Source of the DNA: Thiomicrospira sp.
GTDB lineage: Bacteria; Pseudomonadota; Gammaproteobacteria; Thiomicrospirales; Thiomicrospiraceae
Length of the DNA stretch: 63,512 nucleotides
Direction of reading: 5' to 3'
NCBI GenBank assembly: GCA_030826915.1
Contig: JAUUDE010000065.1
Location: 1-63,512, forward strand
In this document: positions 42,005 through 51,615 of the stretch, piece after piece
How positions within the stretch are numbered: the stretch's first letter is position 1
Layout of the letters: each line of letters begins with the position of its first letter
Notes under the pieces: generated by a model
The model's input: the letters and a program-made list of their open reading frames with translations, nothing else
The model's database searches: none
What the model was told of the DNA's origin: nothing
Position numbers and translations under genes: made by a program

Positions 42005-43195
42005 CTAGAAAGTCACTTTTACTGCCGCAGCTGCTTTATTCGCTTTTTTAATTGCGGCTTCAATGCTGTCTGCTCTGGCAATGGTTACTCCCATGCGACG
42101 GCGCCCATCTATATCGGGTTTACCAAATAGACGAATTTGAGTATCAACATCCGCTAAGGCTTCTTTTAAATTTGAGAAGTTGGTTTTTGTTGAGGTTCCT
42201 GTTGGCAAAATGACGCTGGATGCACAATTGCCGTGTTGTGTGATGTTAGGAATTGGCAAGCCAAGTATAGCTCTAGCGTGTAAGGCAAACTCGGATAAGT
42301 CTTGTGACATCAATGTTACCAGGCCTGTATCATGCGGGCGAGGCGAGACCTCGCTGAAATAAACCGTATCACCTTTAATAAAAAGTTCGACTCCAAACAG
42401 ACCGCGGCCAGTATTGCCGCATAAGTTATTGGCTACTTTTTCAGCAATCGCTTTAGAAGCAGAAATAGCCTTTTCACTCATGGCTGCAGGTTGCCAAGAC
42501 TGGCGGTAATCGCCATCTTCTTGATGATGGCCAATTGGTTCACAAAAACTTATGCCATCAGCATGGCGAACCGTTAATAAGGTGATTTCATAGTCAAAAT
42601 CAACAAACCCTTCAACAATTACACGGCCTTTACCAGCGCGACCACCTTCTTGAGCGTAATCCCAAGCGTGTTGAATGTCGTCTGCTGTTTTTATAACGCT
42701 TTGCCCTTTACCAGACGAACTCATTATTGGCTTAACCACACAAGGCATGCCAATGCGCTCAACGGCAGCGGTAAAGTCTTCTAACGTATCGGCAAACTCA
42801 TAAGGAGAAGTAGGAATTCCTAAGTCTTCTGCCGCTAAACGTCTAATACCTTCACGATTCATTGTCAGTTGAGTGGCACGTGCAGTGGGTATTATTTTGA
42901 CACCTTCTTGTTCCATTGCCGCTAAGGTATCGGTTGCAATTGCTTCTATTTCTGGCACAACCATGTGTGGTTTTTCTAGTTCAATAACTTTTCTTAAAGC
43001 ATCGCCGTCTAGCATATCAATCACGTGAGAACGGTCTGCAACCTGCATGGCTGGGGCGTTTGGGTAGCGATCTGCGGCAATGACTTCTACACCAAAACGT
43101 TGTAGTTCAATGGCAACTTCTTTGCCTAATTCACCTGCTCCGCACAATAAAACGCGAACGGCTGTAGAAGAAAACGGTGTACCAATGCTAGACAT
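42005..43195 (-). CDS. purT: Formate-dependent phosphoribosylglycinamide formyltransferase
   Basis: PurT uses formate and ATP, instead of formyl-tetrahydrofolate, for the third step of purine synthesis. The 396-residue ATP-grasp protein has [49 protein letters not shown] and the metal site [33 protein letters not shown] at 42320 is read as Thr-Gly-Leu. Confidence 0.96.
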   Translation of the reverse strand: MSSIGTPFSSTAVRVLLCGAGELGKEVAIELQRFGVEVIAADRYPNAPAMQVADRSHVIDMLDGDALRKVIELEKPHMVVPEIEAIATDTLAAMEQEGVKIIPTARATQLTMNREGIRRLAAEDLGIPTSPYEFADTLEDFTAAVERIGMPCVVKPIMSSSGKGQSVIKTADDIQHAWDYAQEGGRAGKGRVIVEGFVDFDYEITLLTVRHADGISFCEPIGHHQEDGDYRQSWQPAAMSEKAISASKAIAEKVANNLCGNTGRGLFGVELFIKGDTVYFSEVSPRPHDTGLVTLMSQDLSEFALHARAILGLPIPNITQHGNCASSVILPTGTSTKTNFSNLKEALADVDTQIRLFGKPDIDGRRRMGVTIARADSIEAAIKKANKAAAAVKVTF

Positions 43196-43371
43196 GGCAT
43201 CTCCTTTGCTATGAGAAAGATAAGAAAATAAAAAGTTAATATAACGGCAACTCTCATTAAAACTTTAGAAAAAAGTTAATAATAACCGAGCAACGGTTAG
43301 CAGTTAAAACAGCCAATATTATACGGTATTTTTTAAGCTTACACCGTTAAACGGAACACGAGGTTAACAGC

Positions 43372-44898
43372 ATGTTAGAGTTAAGCAGTCCAGCAAAAAC
43401 AGAAACAATTCCTTCTCCAGAGGTGACACGTTTTTTACAGTCTGAACGTAACCGTCCACATTTTATTAAGCGCGAATCTGTTGAAGAGAGCAGTTTTAGT
43501 GTAAAAAGAATGATGCGAGCGTTACAGACTCGTTTTTCTCATACAGGTGATATCTCTAGCGAAATTGAAGACAGGGTAGAAGCGCGCACCCGTGAATTAT
43601 TTCGCCAAGCCAATTATGATACATTAACCCATTTGCCAAATCGTGCTTATTTTAATAGCACCTTAGAGCAGCTTGTAATCAAGGCAAAAGATACTCAAAA
43701 AGAGTTCGCTTTACTGTTCTTGGATTTAGATGGCTTTAAAGGTGTTAATGATAGTTTAGGTCATCAAGCGGGTGATGAGTTATTAAGAAATGTGAGTGCA
43801 AGACTGATTTCAGCCGTGCGTGAAGGCGATATTGTCAGTCGTCTAGGTGGTGATGAATTTGTTGTTTTGTTGGCCGATGTATCAGAAAAAGAGTTAATTG
43901 AGGCAGTCAGCCAGAGAATTATTCAAGAAGTGAGTCGTCCATATTGGGTTAATAGTAATGACGTTGAGATTTCAACCAGTATTGGTATTTCTCGTTACCC
44001 ATTAGATGGTAAAACATCTGCTGAATTGGTTGAATACGCCGACCAAGCATTGTATGTGTCAAAAGACAGTGGACGTCATACTTATCGTTTTTACCATGAA
44101 ATCAATCTTCAAGCGACATCAGAAAAACATGTCTTAGTGAATCGTTTATATAGTGCAGTTGAAAATGGAACCATTGAAACGGTATTTGAGCCACAAATTG
44201 ATTTAAATTCTGGTGTGATTGTGGGTGCAAGCATTACCGCTAAATGGAATGAACCAGAAATTGACAGCCCGTATCTAGCAAGTTGGATTGATATGTTAAA
44301 TGGTAGTCAAGCTGGTTATACCGTTGGTGCTTGGTTATTGGACTCTGGATTATATTATTTGCAACAATGGCAAAAATATAACGATGCAATGATTGTTTCT
44401 ATTCCAGTGGTTGATGCGCTTTGGCAGCAAAAAGATTTAGTCACTTTTTTTAATGAACGTTTTGCAGCTTATGAAGTAACAGCTTCTCAAGTGCAGTTAG
44501 AGTTTTCTATGCAGGCCTTGAATAATAATGAAGAATTGCTGGAAGTACTAAACTCTTTAACTGCATCTGGTTACCAAATAACACTAAGCGAAGTGGGCAA
44601 ATCTCCACTTGATTTAGCTTTATTAGCTCAGTTAAATCTTCAAGAATTAAAATTAAATCGTGACTGGCTGCAAAGCACAATGGTCAATAAAAAAGGTCAA
44701 AAATGGGTTCAAGCCTTGATTCAAATGGCAAAAAGCTTAGATCTTTGTGTGATTGCAACTGGAGTGGAAACGGTTGAGCAGGCCAAACTATACCAAAAAA
44801 TGGGTTGCTCAATGGCGCAAGGTGAAAATTGGTCTAAACCAATGAATCCTCAAGAAATTCAACAAGCCATACAGCAGCAATTGATTGTTATTGGATAG
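43372..44898 (+). CDS. GGDEF protein with degenerate EAL domain
   Basis: A 508-residue soluble protein. A short N-terminal region with a coiled-coil-like segment leads into a diguanylate cyclase domain with intact GGDEF (159-163) and the inhibitory RxxD site (Arg150-Asp153) five residues before it. The following EAL-type domain has lost its signature: where EAL is expected it has ASI (about 286-288). Other metal residues are eroded, although ATGVETVEQ survives. It probably makes c-di-GMP and cannot degrade it. There is no membrane segment, and the input signal is unknown. Confidence 0.85.
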   Translation: MLELSSPAKTETIPSPEVTRFLQSERNRPHFIKRESVEESSFSVKRMMRALQTRFSHTGDISSEIEDRVEARTRELFRQANYDTLTHLPNRAYFNSTLEQLVIKAKDTQKEFALLFLDLDGFKGVNDSLGHQAGDELLRNVSARLISAVREGDIVSRLGGDEFVVLLADVSEKELIEAVSQRIIQEVSRPYWVNSNDVEISTSIGISRYPLDGKTSAELVEYADQALYVSKDSGRHTYRFYHEINLQATSEKHVLVNRLYSAVENGTIETVFEPQIDLNSGVIVGASITAKWNEPEIDSPYLASWIDMLNGSQAGYTVGAWLLDSGLYYLQQWQKYNDAMIVSIPVVDALWQQKDLVTFFNERFAAYEVTASQVQLEFSMQALNNNEELLEVLNSLTASGYQITLSEVGKSPLDLALLAQLNLQELKLNRDWLQSTMVNKKGQKWVQALIQMAKSLDLCVIATGVETVEQAKLYQKMGCSMAQGENWSKPMNPQEIQQAIQQQLIVIG

Positions 44899-44917
44899 AT
44901 TATCCTGAATGAAATTA

Positions 44918-44942
44918 AACCTCGTTTTTACGGGGTTTTTTT
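44918..44942 (+). terminator. Rho-independent terminator of the GGDEF gene
   Basis: Eight-base-pair stem (44918-44925 with 44930-44937, one G-T pair), four-base loop and a T run, 20 bases after the stop codon. Confidence 0.85.
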
Positions 44943-45062
44943 ATGATTTTAATAACGAATTTTTTATATGAAATTAAAGTGGTTCGGTTTTCATCATTAA
45001 GTTGACCAGGCCTGGTTCAATGGGTAGGATTGGCTTAAACAAATAAGCAAAAGATACCTCTC

Positions 45063-45695
45063 ATGCTAAAAGAGTTAAAAGTGAATCCTTTATTGTGGAT
45101 TAGCACCTTTTTATTAGTGTTAGTTTGGTCAGCCATTCACCCTAAAGATACCTTTACTTGGTTTTTAGAGGTAGCACCGGCTTTAATCGGTTTTACTTTG
45201 TTAGCCTATACCTATAAAAGCTTTCCTCTTACCCGTTTACTTTATATTTTGATATTGATTCACTGCATTATTCTTATGGTTGGTGGCCACTACACCTATG
45301 CGGAAGTTCCCTTTTTTGATTGGCTTAAATTGGAGTTTGACTGGTCAAGAAACAATTACGATAAAGTTGGGCATTTTGCTCAAGGGTTTGTTCCTGTGCT
45401 CATTGCTAGAGAGATTTTAATTCGTAAACAAGTGGTGAATGGGCTTGGCTGGACAAACTTTTTTAGTGTTTCTATTGCGTTGGCATTTAGTGCATTCTAC
45501 GAATTGATTGAGTGGTGGGTAGCGCTGATGTCTGAAGAAGCTGCCGAATCTTTCTTAGGCACACAAGGTTATGTTTGGGATACACAATCGGATATGGGCT
45601 GGGCTTTACTGGGTGGTATTGTTGTAATTGTGTTCTTATCTAAAATACATAATAGGCAAATAGCGCAGTTAGAAAACAACCGAAAACCAATATGA
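45063..45695 (+). CDS. yjdF: YjdF/DUF2238-like inner-membrane protein
   Basis: A 210-residue protein with five or six hydrophobic helices. The conserved core DWSRNNYDKVGHFAQGF, SAFYELIEWW and GYVWDTQSDMGWALLG matches the DUF2238 family as I remember it. The conserved His, Asp and Glu facing the membrane suggest an enzyme or ion site, but the function is unknown. A CAGGCCTG copy (45007) lies 56 bases upstream. Confidence 0.8.
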   Translation: MLKELKVNPLLWISTFLLVLVWSAIHPKDTFTWFLEVAPALIGFTLLAYTYKSFPLTRLLYILILIHCIILMVGGHYTYAEVPFFDWLKLEFDWSRNNYDKVGHFAQGFVPVLIAREILIRKQVVNGLGWTNFFSVSIALAFSAFYELIEWWVALMSEEAAESFLGTQGYVWDTQSDMGWALLGGIVVIVFLSKIHNRQIAQLENNRKPI

Positions 45696-45733
45696 TCTTG
45701 AAAACATTTGCGTCAAGATTTTTCATTAAATAA

Positions 45734-45757
45734 AAACGCCCTCAAATGAGGGCATTT
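45734..45757. terminator. Bidirectional terminator between yjdF and mtnN
   Basis: An 11-base stem with one mismatch (GCCCTCA core), A-rich on the left and T-rich on the right, lies between two convergent genes. Confidence 0.75.
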
Positions 45758-45780
45758 AAGTTTGTTGGAGCTTGTTTGGA

Positions 45781-46473
45781 TTAAATACGATCTAACATAC
45801 CTAAAATCACTTTCGCCGAGTGAGTGGCGGCTTGTTCTAGGTATTGTTCGAAAGTTTTGGCATTCTCTTTACCAGCAATATCCGATAATGAGCGGATAAT
45901 TACAAACGGTTTTTCAAAAGTATGGCACGCTTGGGCAACCGCCGCCGCTTCCATTTCACAGGCAATCATTTCTGGGAAATTGTTGCGGGTATTGGTAACG
46001 TCTTCTGGTTGATGCATAAAACGGTCACCAGTGGCGATTAAGCCGTGCATATGAACCACTTCTTGTAACGCTTCAATACTCTGCTGTGCCGCTTTTACTA
46101 GATTGTCATCAGGTAAAAAACAAGCTGGCAGGCCTGGTACTTGACCTAAATCGTAACCAAATGGTGTGACATCCACATCATGATGGCAAACCGAACTGCT
46201 GATAACAATATCGCCCACATTTAAATCGGTGTGAAAACCACCTGCAGAACCCGTATTAATAACATAATCAGGGTTATAAAGATTAAGCAGAATTGTGGTG
46301 CTAATCGCTGCATTTACTTTACCAATTCCTGAACGTAATAAAACAATGTCCGTTCCGTTAATTTGACCTAGATAATATTCAAAGCCAGCGTGAACCTCTG
46401 TGCTTTGATTTTCTAATTTGCTTCGCAGAAGAGAGACTTCTTCTTCCATTGCTCCAATAATGGCAATTTTCAT
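45781..46473 (-). CDS. mtnN: Methylthioadenosine/S-adenosylhomocysteine nucleosidase
   Basis: MtnN (Pfs) cleaves methylthioadenosine and S-adenosylhomocysteine, giving S-ribosylhomocysteine for LuxS. The 230 residues show IGAMEEEVSLL, NTGSAGG, CEMEAAAVAQ and the catalytic Asp in RSLSDIAG. It is 15 bases after luxS, so the two consecutive steps share an operon. CAGGCCTG at 46129 is read as Pro-Gly-Leu. Confidence 0.96.
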   Translation of the reverse strand: MKIAIIGAMEEEVSLLRSKLENQSTEVHAGFEYYLGQINGTDIVLLRSGIGKVNAAISTTILLNLYNPDYVINTGSAGGFHTDLNVGDIVISSSVCHHDVDVTPFGYDLGQVPGLPACFLPDDNLVKAAQQSIEALQEVVHMHGLIATGDRFMHQPEDVTNTRNNFPEMIACEMEAAAVAQACHTFEKPFVIIRSLSDIAGKENAKTFEQYLEQAATHSAKVILGMLDRI

Positions 46474-46488
46474 GCAATTTATCCTTTT

Positions 46489-47010
46489 TTACACTTCATT
46501 ACCAAGTGACTTTAATGTGTCTTCACTTAATGCAATATCGGTATTTTTGTTTACGCCAATACCGAGGTCAATGATCTCTTGGGCAATCTCTTTGGCTTCT
46601 TCTAAAGAATGCATAATAAACGTTCCGCACTGGTATTCGTTTAACTCTGGAATATCTTCCATACGTTCAACGGTTAAAACGTCTTTCATTGCGGCTAACC
46701 AAGCTTTGGCTACTCTGTCTTCAGATGGTGTGCCTAACAAACTCATATAAAAACCAGTACGGCAACCCATTGGTGAGATGTCAATAATCTCAACACCATC
46801 ACCATTTAAGTGATTACGCATAAATCCGGCAAATAGGTGTTCTAGGGTGTGAATGCCTTTTTCGCCCATCATTGACTCATTTGGTTTGTTAAAACGTAGG
46901 TCAAAAACGGTAATGGTATCGCCAGAAGGTGATTGCATCGTTTTAGCAACACGCACCGCAGGCGCATTCATAATAGTGTGATCAACGGTAAAGCTATCGA
47001 GTAATGGCAT
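46489..47010 (-). CDS. luxS: S-ribosylhomocysteine lyase (autoinducer-2 synthesis)
   Basis: LuxS releases homocysteine and the AI-2 precursor DPD. The 173-residue protein has the metal ligands His54 and His58 in HTLEH and Cys128 in QCGTF, with catalytic Glu57 and Cys83 (MGCRTGFY). It completes the activated methyl cycle with mtnN downstream. Whether AI-2 is a signal here cannot be judged; no receptor gene is in the window. Confidence 0.97.
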   Translation of the reverse strand: MPLLDSFTVDHTIMNAPAVRVAKTMQSPSGDTITVFDLRFNKPNESMMGEKGIHTLEHLFAGFMRNHLNGDGVEIIDISPMGCRTGFYMSLLGTPSEDRVAKAWLAAMKDVLTVERMEDIPELNEYQCGTFIMHSLEEAKEIAQEIIDLGIGVNKNTDIALSEDTLKSLGNEV

Positions 47011-47021
47011 GGTTTTGTCCT

Positions 47022-47486
47022 TTATAATTCATCTTCTGGCTTCAGCTCTTTTTTAAGCTGCCAGCCATTGTCGGTTTTAATAAATAGGTAATTCTTGTTG
47101 AATTCGATTTGGTCTCCAGCCTTAAATTCAGGCATGGTGATTTTTAGCAAACCAATGGTCATGCTATTGGTGATTTTCTCAATGCTCGAAAGCGACTTAT
47201 CATTCAAGATGTTTTGAGCGTATTCATCAATAGAAGCTTGTGCGGTGCCTGTAATAGTCAGTTCGGCTACATAATTGGTATCGTTTTGTTTATAGCCATT
47301 GTTTTTAACCACATTACTGGCAATAAATAGGCCTGCATACTCTTGATCAAAACGCTCTGCGGCCATTGATTTAATATCGTCGTCGCTTGGTTGTGTTATA
47401 CCCAAGCACCCGCTTAACGTTAAAATAGCTGAAAATAATAGGGTGATAATGCTCGTCTGGAATGCAATTTTAGAAGGGTTATACAT
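47022..47486 (-). CDS. Predicted lipoprotein upstream of luxS
   Basis: A 154-residue lipoprotein: hydrophobic segment, then the lipobox LSGC. The frame extends to a TTG at 47501, but I choose the ATG at 47486 because AAAGGA sits seven bases before it. The mature domain ([22 protein letters not shown]) resembles small NTF2-like or DUF4878-like exported domains, but I cannot assign it. It is 11 bases upstream of luxS and probably cotranscribed. A CAGGCCTG copy (47569) lies in its upstream region. Confidence 0.7.
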   Translation of the reverse strand: MYNPSKIAFQTSIITLLFSAILTLSGCLGITQPSDDDIKSMAAERFDQEYAGLFIASNVVKNNGYKQNDTNYVAELTITGTAQASIDEYAQNILNDKSLSSIEKITNSMTIGLLKITMPEFKAGDQIEFNKNYLFIKTDNGWQLKKELKPEDEL

Positions 47487-47632
47487 GTGTTTTCCTTTCA
47501 ATAAAACGTTTACGCAATCAGGAAACCGATAAGGAAGCGTTAAAAATGAAAGGATACCATATTCTTAGCAGGCCTGATATGTTTGAAGATGTGCACTTGA
47601 TAGAATGAAGCTTACGTTACCAGCAAATGAAT

Positions 47633-48676
47633 TTAATTGAGCTTATTGGCAAAATTGTCTATGAGAGAGTCAATAAACTGCAGCTTGTTGCGAACAATTT
47701 CTGTCAATATAAATGGGTAAGCATCCGATAACCCCATGCTACGGTTTAGCGCATTCATAACTTGTGCAACACGAGCCCATTCTGAATACCAATCATCAAA
47801 ATCATTAATTTTAGGTTCGTAGGTACTCAGTCCATAGCTTACGGCGGTTTCTAATGTGTCTACTATATGTAGATAATGTGCCCAAGTTTCTGCCCAGTCT
47901 TCATGCGGGTGGCTACTGGCGTAGGGCGTAATATATTGGCTACTTTTAAACTTAGGCTTATCTTGTTGGTAGTAACGCTCAAGGGCTTCTTTGTAGTCAA
48001 TGCGTTCGTCACCAAAAAGTTCTCTAAACTGGTTAAGCTGAGCGTCGTTCTGAATGACGATATCCCAGTAATAGTGGCCAATTTCATGTCTAAAGTGACC
48101 AAGAATCGTTCGGTAAGGCTCTCCCATTTCCTCTTTCATGGTGTGTAAAAAGCCTTCATCCGCTTCGGCCGCATTGATAGTAATGACACCATTATTATGA
48201 CCTGTTAAAACATGCTCAATAGCTACATTAGGATTGCTACGTTTGTCTTCTAAAAAATCAAACGCTAAGCCATTTTCTTTGGTGTGAAAATCTTCAATGG
48301 GAAGATTGAGGTTTAAAAGAGTTACAAACAGCTGGCGTTTGGCACGTTCTAGAATAAGCCAGCGTTGTGGGTTTCTAGGCATGGATTGGTCAGGTATGGT
48401 TCGTGTGCTTTTACAAGACAGACATTGACAACCATCAGTACAAGAAACCGACCAGTTACACCTTGCCGCCGTATTGCGGTTTGAGCAAGGGTGCAGAATC
48501 ATTTGAATTTGTTGATCCTTGTGGCCAGAACAGTCAGCAACAAAGGCTTTATCAGTTAATACACCGCTCCACATAGTCTGAGCTTGAGAGTCGTAAATTA
48601 AATCGCGTCCACACTTCTCACAAAAAGCATTATTGATAAAAATTTCTTGTTCACATTGACAATAAAAACGTTTCAA
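47633..48676 (-). CDS. Zinc-ribbon protein with predicted metallopeptidase domain
   Basis: A 347-residue soluble protein. The N-terminus has Cys pairs typical of zinc ribbons (CQCEQ..., CEKCG at 19-23, and a second Cys-rich cluster at about 73-88). The C-terminal half has HEIGH (197-201) and a downstream HPHEDWAETWAHYLH (from 256), a gluzincin-like set. It fits a family of putative zinc-binding peptidases encoded with circularly permuted ATP-grasp and alpha-E genes, exactly its position here. The substrate is unknown. Confidence 0.75.
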   Translation of the reverse strand: MKRFYCQCEQEIFINNAFCEKCGRDLIYDSQAQTMWSGVLTDKAFVADCSGHKDQQIQMILHPCSNRNTAARCNWSVSCTDGCQCLSCKSTRTIPDQSMPRNPQRWLILERAKRQLFVTLLNLNLPIEDFHTKENGLAFDFLEDKRSNPNVAIEHVLTGHNNGVITINAAEADEGFLHTMKEEMGEPYRTILGHFRHEIGHYYWDIVIQNDAQLNQFRELFGDERIDYKEALERYYQQDKPKFKSSQYITPYASSHPHEDWAETWAHYLHIVDTLETAVSYGLSTYEPKINDFDDWYSEWARVAQVMNALNRSMGLSDAYPFILTEIVRNKLQFIDSLIDNFANKLN

Positions 48677-48688
48677 AATTTTTAACCT

Positions 48689-49654
48689 TTATTGACTTTG
48701 TTGTTGCATGGTTTCTTGGCTAATACTTGGATGAAACCATGTGCTATAAAATTGATTGTGTACCTTGGACAGTTGCATCTGAACATCATCTAAGTAGTTG
48801 TGCAAAACAGGCGAGCCCAATTCAAATGGAATTTTTTTCTCTATTAAAGCCTGTAACTCTGAAATAGATTCATTGATTTCCAGGGTGTTGGGTAGAGTAT
48901 TTACTTGAGTTTGCATCATAGTAGCGCAATGCTTAATGGATCGAAACAGGGCTGGATCGTTGACTAAATAACGAATCACCGACTTGCCGTTAATATCCAT
49001 ATGTACGGCTTGACGATACATAAAATAAGCGCTAACGGATTTTAATATATTTGCCCAAAGAATGCTTTCAAATTGTTTGATTTCTTGAGCCTCGGTCTCT
49101 TGTGCAACAAAGAAAGCACCAACATCTAATAGGCGAGAGGTCATGTCGGCACGCTCAATGGCTGTGCCTAGTTGTAAAAATTGAAAAGTGGTGTTTAGGC
49201 TCATAGTACCATCCAGCATGCCGGCAATAGCTTGGCAAGAGCGGATAATTTGTTCTAATAAAGTGTTACGCTTACTTCTGACGTAGAAATCTTCTTGCTT
49301 CTCATTGACGAGTAAATAAAGTTCATTAATGTAAATCCAAGTTTCTCTTGGTAATGTATCTCGGGTTGTCCTGACATTTTCGCGAGCCCACCATAAGGAG
49401 GACATGAGAGAAGCTGAATTATCACGGTCACCTAGCAGGGCCCAGCAGCAGTTCTTTTCTGTTTTGGCATCGTAATGCTCGTCAAAAAAATCTTCATTAT
49501 TGGTGATTTCTATTAAAGTATGCCAAGATAATTTTACCGATTTAGGCATGTCTAGCATTAATTGAGAGTGAACTTGTGCTAAACGTGCGGTATTTTCGAT
49601 TCGTTCAATATAACGTGCAAGCCAATATAATCTTTCTGCAACTCGAGATAACAT
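48689..49654 (-). CDS. Alpha-E domain protein (DUF403)
   Basis: A 321-residue, all-helical protein starting MLSRVAERLYWLARYIERIENTARL, the diagnostic opening of the alpha-E family. Its start codon overlaps the stop of the ATP-grasp gene (TAATG), so the two are translationally coupled, and the peptidase follows after 12 bases. The family always accompanies circularly permuted ATP-grasp ligases and is thought to help peptide synthesis. Its biochemical role is not established. Confidence 0.88.
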   Translation of the reverse strand: MLSRVAERLYWLARYIERIENTARLAQVHSQLMLDMPKSVKLSWHTLIEITNNEDFFDEHYDAKTEKNCCWALLGDRDNSASLMSSLWWARENVRTTRDTLPRETWIYINELYLLVNEKQEDFYVRSKRNTLLEQIIRSCQAIAGMLDGTMSLNTTFQFLQLGTAIERADMTSRLLDVGAFFVAQETEAQEIKQFESILWANILKSVSAYFMYRQAVHMDINGKSVIRYLVNDPALFRSIKHCATMMQTQVNTLPNTLEINESISELQALIEKKIPFELGSPVLHNYLDDVQMQLSKVHNQFYSTWFHPSISQETMQQQSQ

Positions 49655-51099
49655 TATTTATCCTCCAATTCAATAATCCAAGTGTCCTTACTACCACCAC
49701 CTTGTGATGAATTTACCACCAACGAACCTTTAACTAGGGCAACGCGAGTTAATCCGCCAGCTGTCACATAGCTTTTTTCTCCATGCAGGATAAAAGGGCG
49801 TAAATCCACATGGCGCGGCTCTAGTGATTCGCAAAGAGTAGGTACTGTTGAAATGTTAAGAGTAGGTTGAGCTACATAATTTCTTGGATTTTCTTGAATG
49901 AGTTTTGAGAATGTATCCAACTCTTCCTGTGAAGCTTTGGGGCCGATAAGTAGTCCATAACCACCGGATTCATTAGCAGGTTTGATTACTAATTTACTCA
50001 AATTTTGCAAAACATATTGGTAGTCTTCTTCTTTGCTGCACTCATAAGTAGGTACGTTTGATATTAGCGGCTCTTCATTAAGGTAATAGCGAATAATATC
50101 TGGAACATATGCGTAGAGAACTTTGTCATCAGCCACTCCACAACCAGGTGCGTTAGCGATGCCAACATTTCCCGCTCGCCAAGCACGCATTAACCCTGGT
50201 ACGCCTAAGGTAGAATCTTCTCTAAATACTTCAGGGTCTAAAAAAGCGTCATCTATCCGACGGTAAATGACGTCTACTTTTTGAAGGCCGTCAATGTTAC
50301 GCATGTAGACACAATCATTGTCATCTACAATCAAGTCGCTACCTTCAACAAGTTCAACACCCATTTCGTGAGCTAAGTAAGCATGTTCATAATAAGCGGA
50401 ATTAAAAATGCCTGGCGTTAATACAACTACTTCTGGGTTTTCAGTATCGTTGGGTGATATGGAACCTAACATCTTTAGTAATTCATAGGTGTACTGGTGC
50501 ATGGGTTGAATATTGATGTCTTGAAATGCTTCGGGCATAACTTGTTTAGAAACCGAGCGATTTTCAAGCATATAAGAAACACCGGATGGGACACGTAAGT
50601 TATCTTCTAAAACATAGAATTTCCCATCATCATTTCTTACTAAATCGGAGCCACAAATGCACGCCCAAGACTGGTGTTTTAACTTCATGCCACGGCTTTC
50701 TGGGCGATAGTCCTTTGAAGTTAAAACAACCTCTTCTGGAATAATCTTATCTTTTAAAATTTTTTGCTCGTTATAGATGTCTTCAATAAAAAGGTTTAGT
50801 GCTTTTAAGCGCTGTTTTAAACCCAAAGTAACTTGTTTCCATTCAGATGCTTCAATAGTACGAGGAATCAAATCAAATGGCCAAAGTCGATCGATATTGC
50901 CTTTGTCACTATATACTGTGAATGAAATCCCCATTTGAGCAATGGTTTTTTCAGCTGTTTTTTGGCGTTCTTTAAGCTCATCTAACCCCATGTTGTTAAG
51001 GTGTTTAAATAAATCTTTTGATGCTTTTCTTGGGGTTTCTTCAGCAGAAATAGCTTCGTCATAGAACGTATGATGAGGATAGTTGTTTTCAATGTGCAT
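49654..51099 (-). CDS. Circularly permuted ATP-grasp protein (DUF404/DUF407)
   Basis: A 481-residue putative peptide ligase. Features include DNLRVPSGVSYMLENR, GCGVADDKVLYAYVP, KLVIKPANESGGYGLLIG and the ATP/Mg2+ part RHVDLRPFILHG. AGGAGG precedes the ATG. In other bacteria these genes occur with alpha-E, transglutaminase-like and peptidase genes. The transglutaminase partner is missing here. The likely product is a small amide-linked peptide or peptide tag, none of which has been seen directly. Confidence 0.88.
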   Translation of the reverse strand: MHIENNYPHHTFYDEAISAEETPRKASKDLFKHLNNMGLDELKERQKTAEKTIAQMGISFTVYSDKGNIDRLWPFDLIPRTIEASEWKQVTLGLKQRLKALNLFIEDIYNEQKILKDKIIPEEVVLTSKDYRPESRGMKLKHQSWACICGSDLVRNDDGKFYVLEDNLRVPSGVSYMLENRSVSKQVMPEAFQDINIQPMHQYTYELLKMLGSISPNDTENPEVVVLTPGIFNSAYYEHAYLAHEMGVELVEGSDLIVDDNDCVYMRNIDGLQKVDVIYRRIDDAFLDPEVFREDSTLGVPGLMRAWRAGNVGIANAPGCGVADDKVLYAYVPDIIRYYLNEEPLISNVPTYECSKEEDYQYVLQNLSKLVIKPANESGGYGLLIGPKASQEELDTFSKLIQENPRNYVAQPTLNISTVPTLCESLEPRHVDLRPFILHGEKSYVTAGGLTRVALVKGSLVVNSSQGGGSKDTWIIELEDK

Positions 51100-51615
51100 A
51101 ATCGCCTCCTTTTGGGCATAAAAAGCAAAACTGAAACTAAAAGTAATAAATTTATATTTATCAATTTGTTAACTGTTTTTTTTTGTTGTTTTACAGTTGT
51201 GAAAGAAATATTTTTGCACTACTATAGGGCGTATTTTGTTGTTTTTTTAATGTACTGATTGTTATTGTTTTTTATAATAAGTACTTGGAAAATAAACGGT
51301 CTTTTTATGATATGAAGTAGTGGTTAAAGAGTTGTTTGTTATATTTTGGAGCAATCCTGTCCATTATGGTGTTTTAAATTGATTTTCGGTCTATAGATAG
51401 CATGATAATAATTAGTTTAATTTAATTCTTGTTTTATTGATTTATGTAATAAATATTTGATATATATGCGATTTATGTGGATTTTTGGTGGTATTTAACC
51501 TGTGTTATTAGACATTAATTATATTGTGGCATAATCATTGCATTCAATGGTTTATTAAGAAGGAATTGAAGTTTGGGTAATTTAAAAATATGGAAAATCA
51601 ATAGGGCGGTTTAGA
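51100..51615. other. Divergent A+T-rich control region with possible sigma-54 site
   Basis: This 516-base gap separates the minus-strand ATP-grasp operon from the plus-strand glucosylglycerate operon and should hold promoters for both. At 51527-51542 the sequence TGGCATAATCATTGCA matches the sigma-54 pattern (GG and GC ten bases apart, TTGCA at -12), 74 bases before the first gene. It is the only clear signal; one consensus base (C at TGGCAC) is missing. No reading frame is convincing. Confidence 0.35.
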
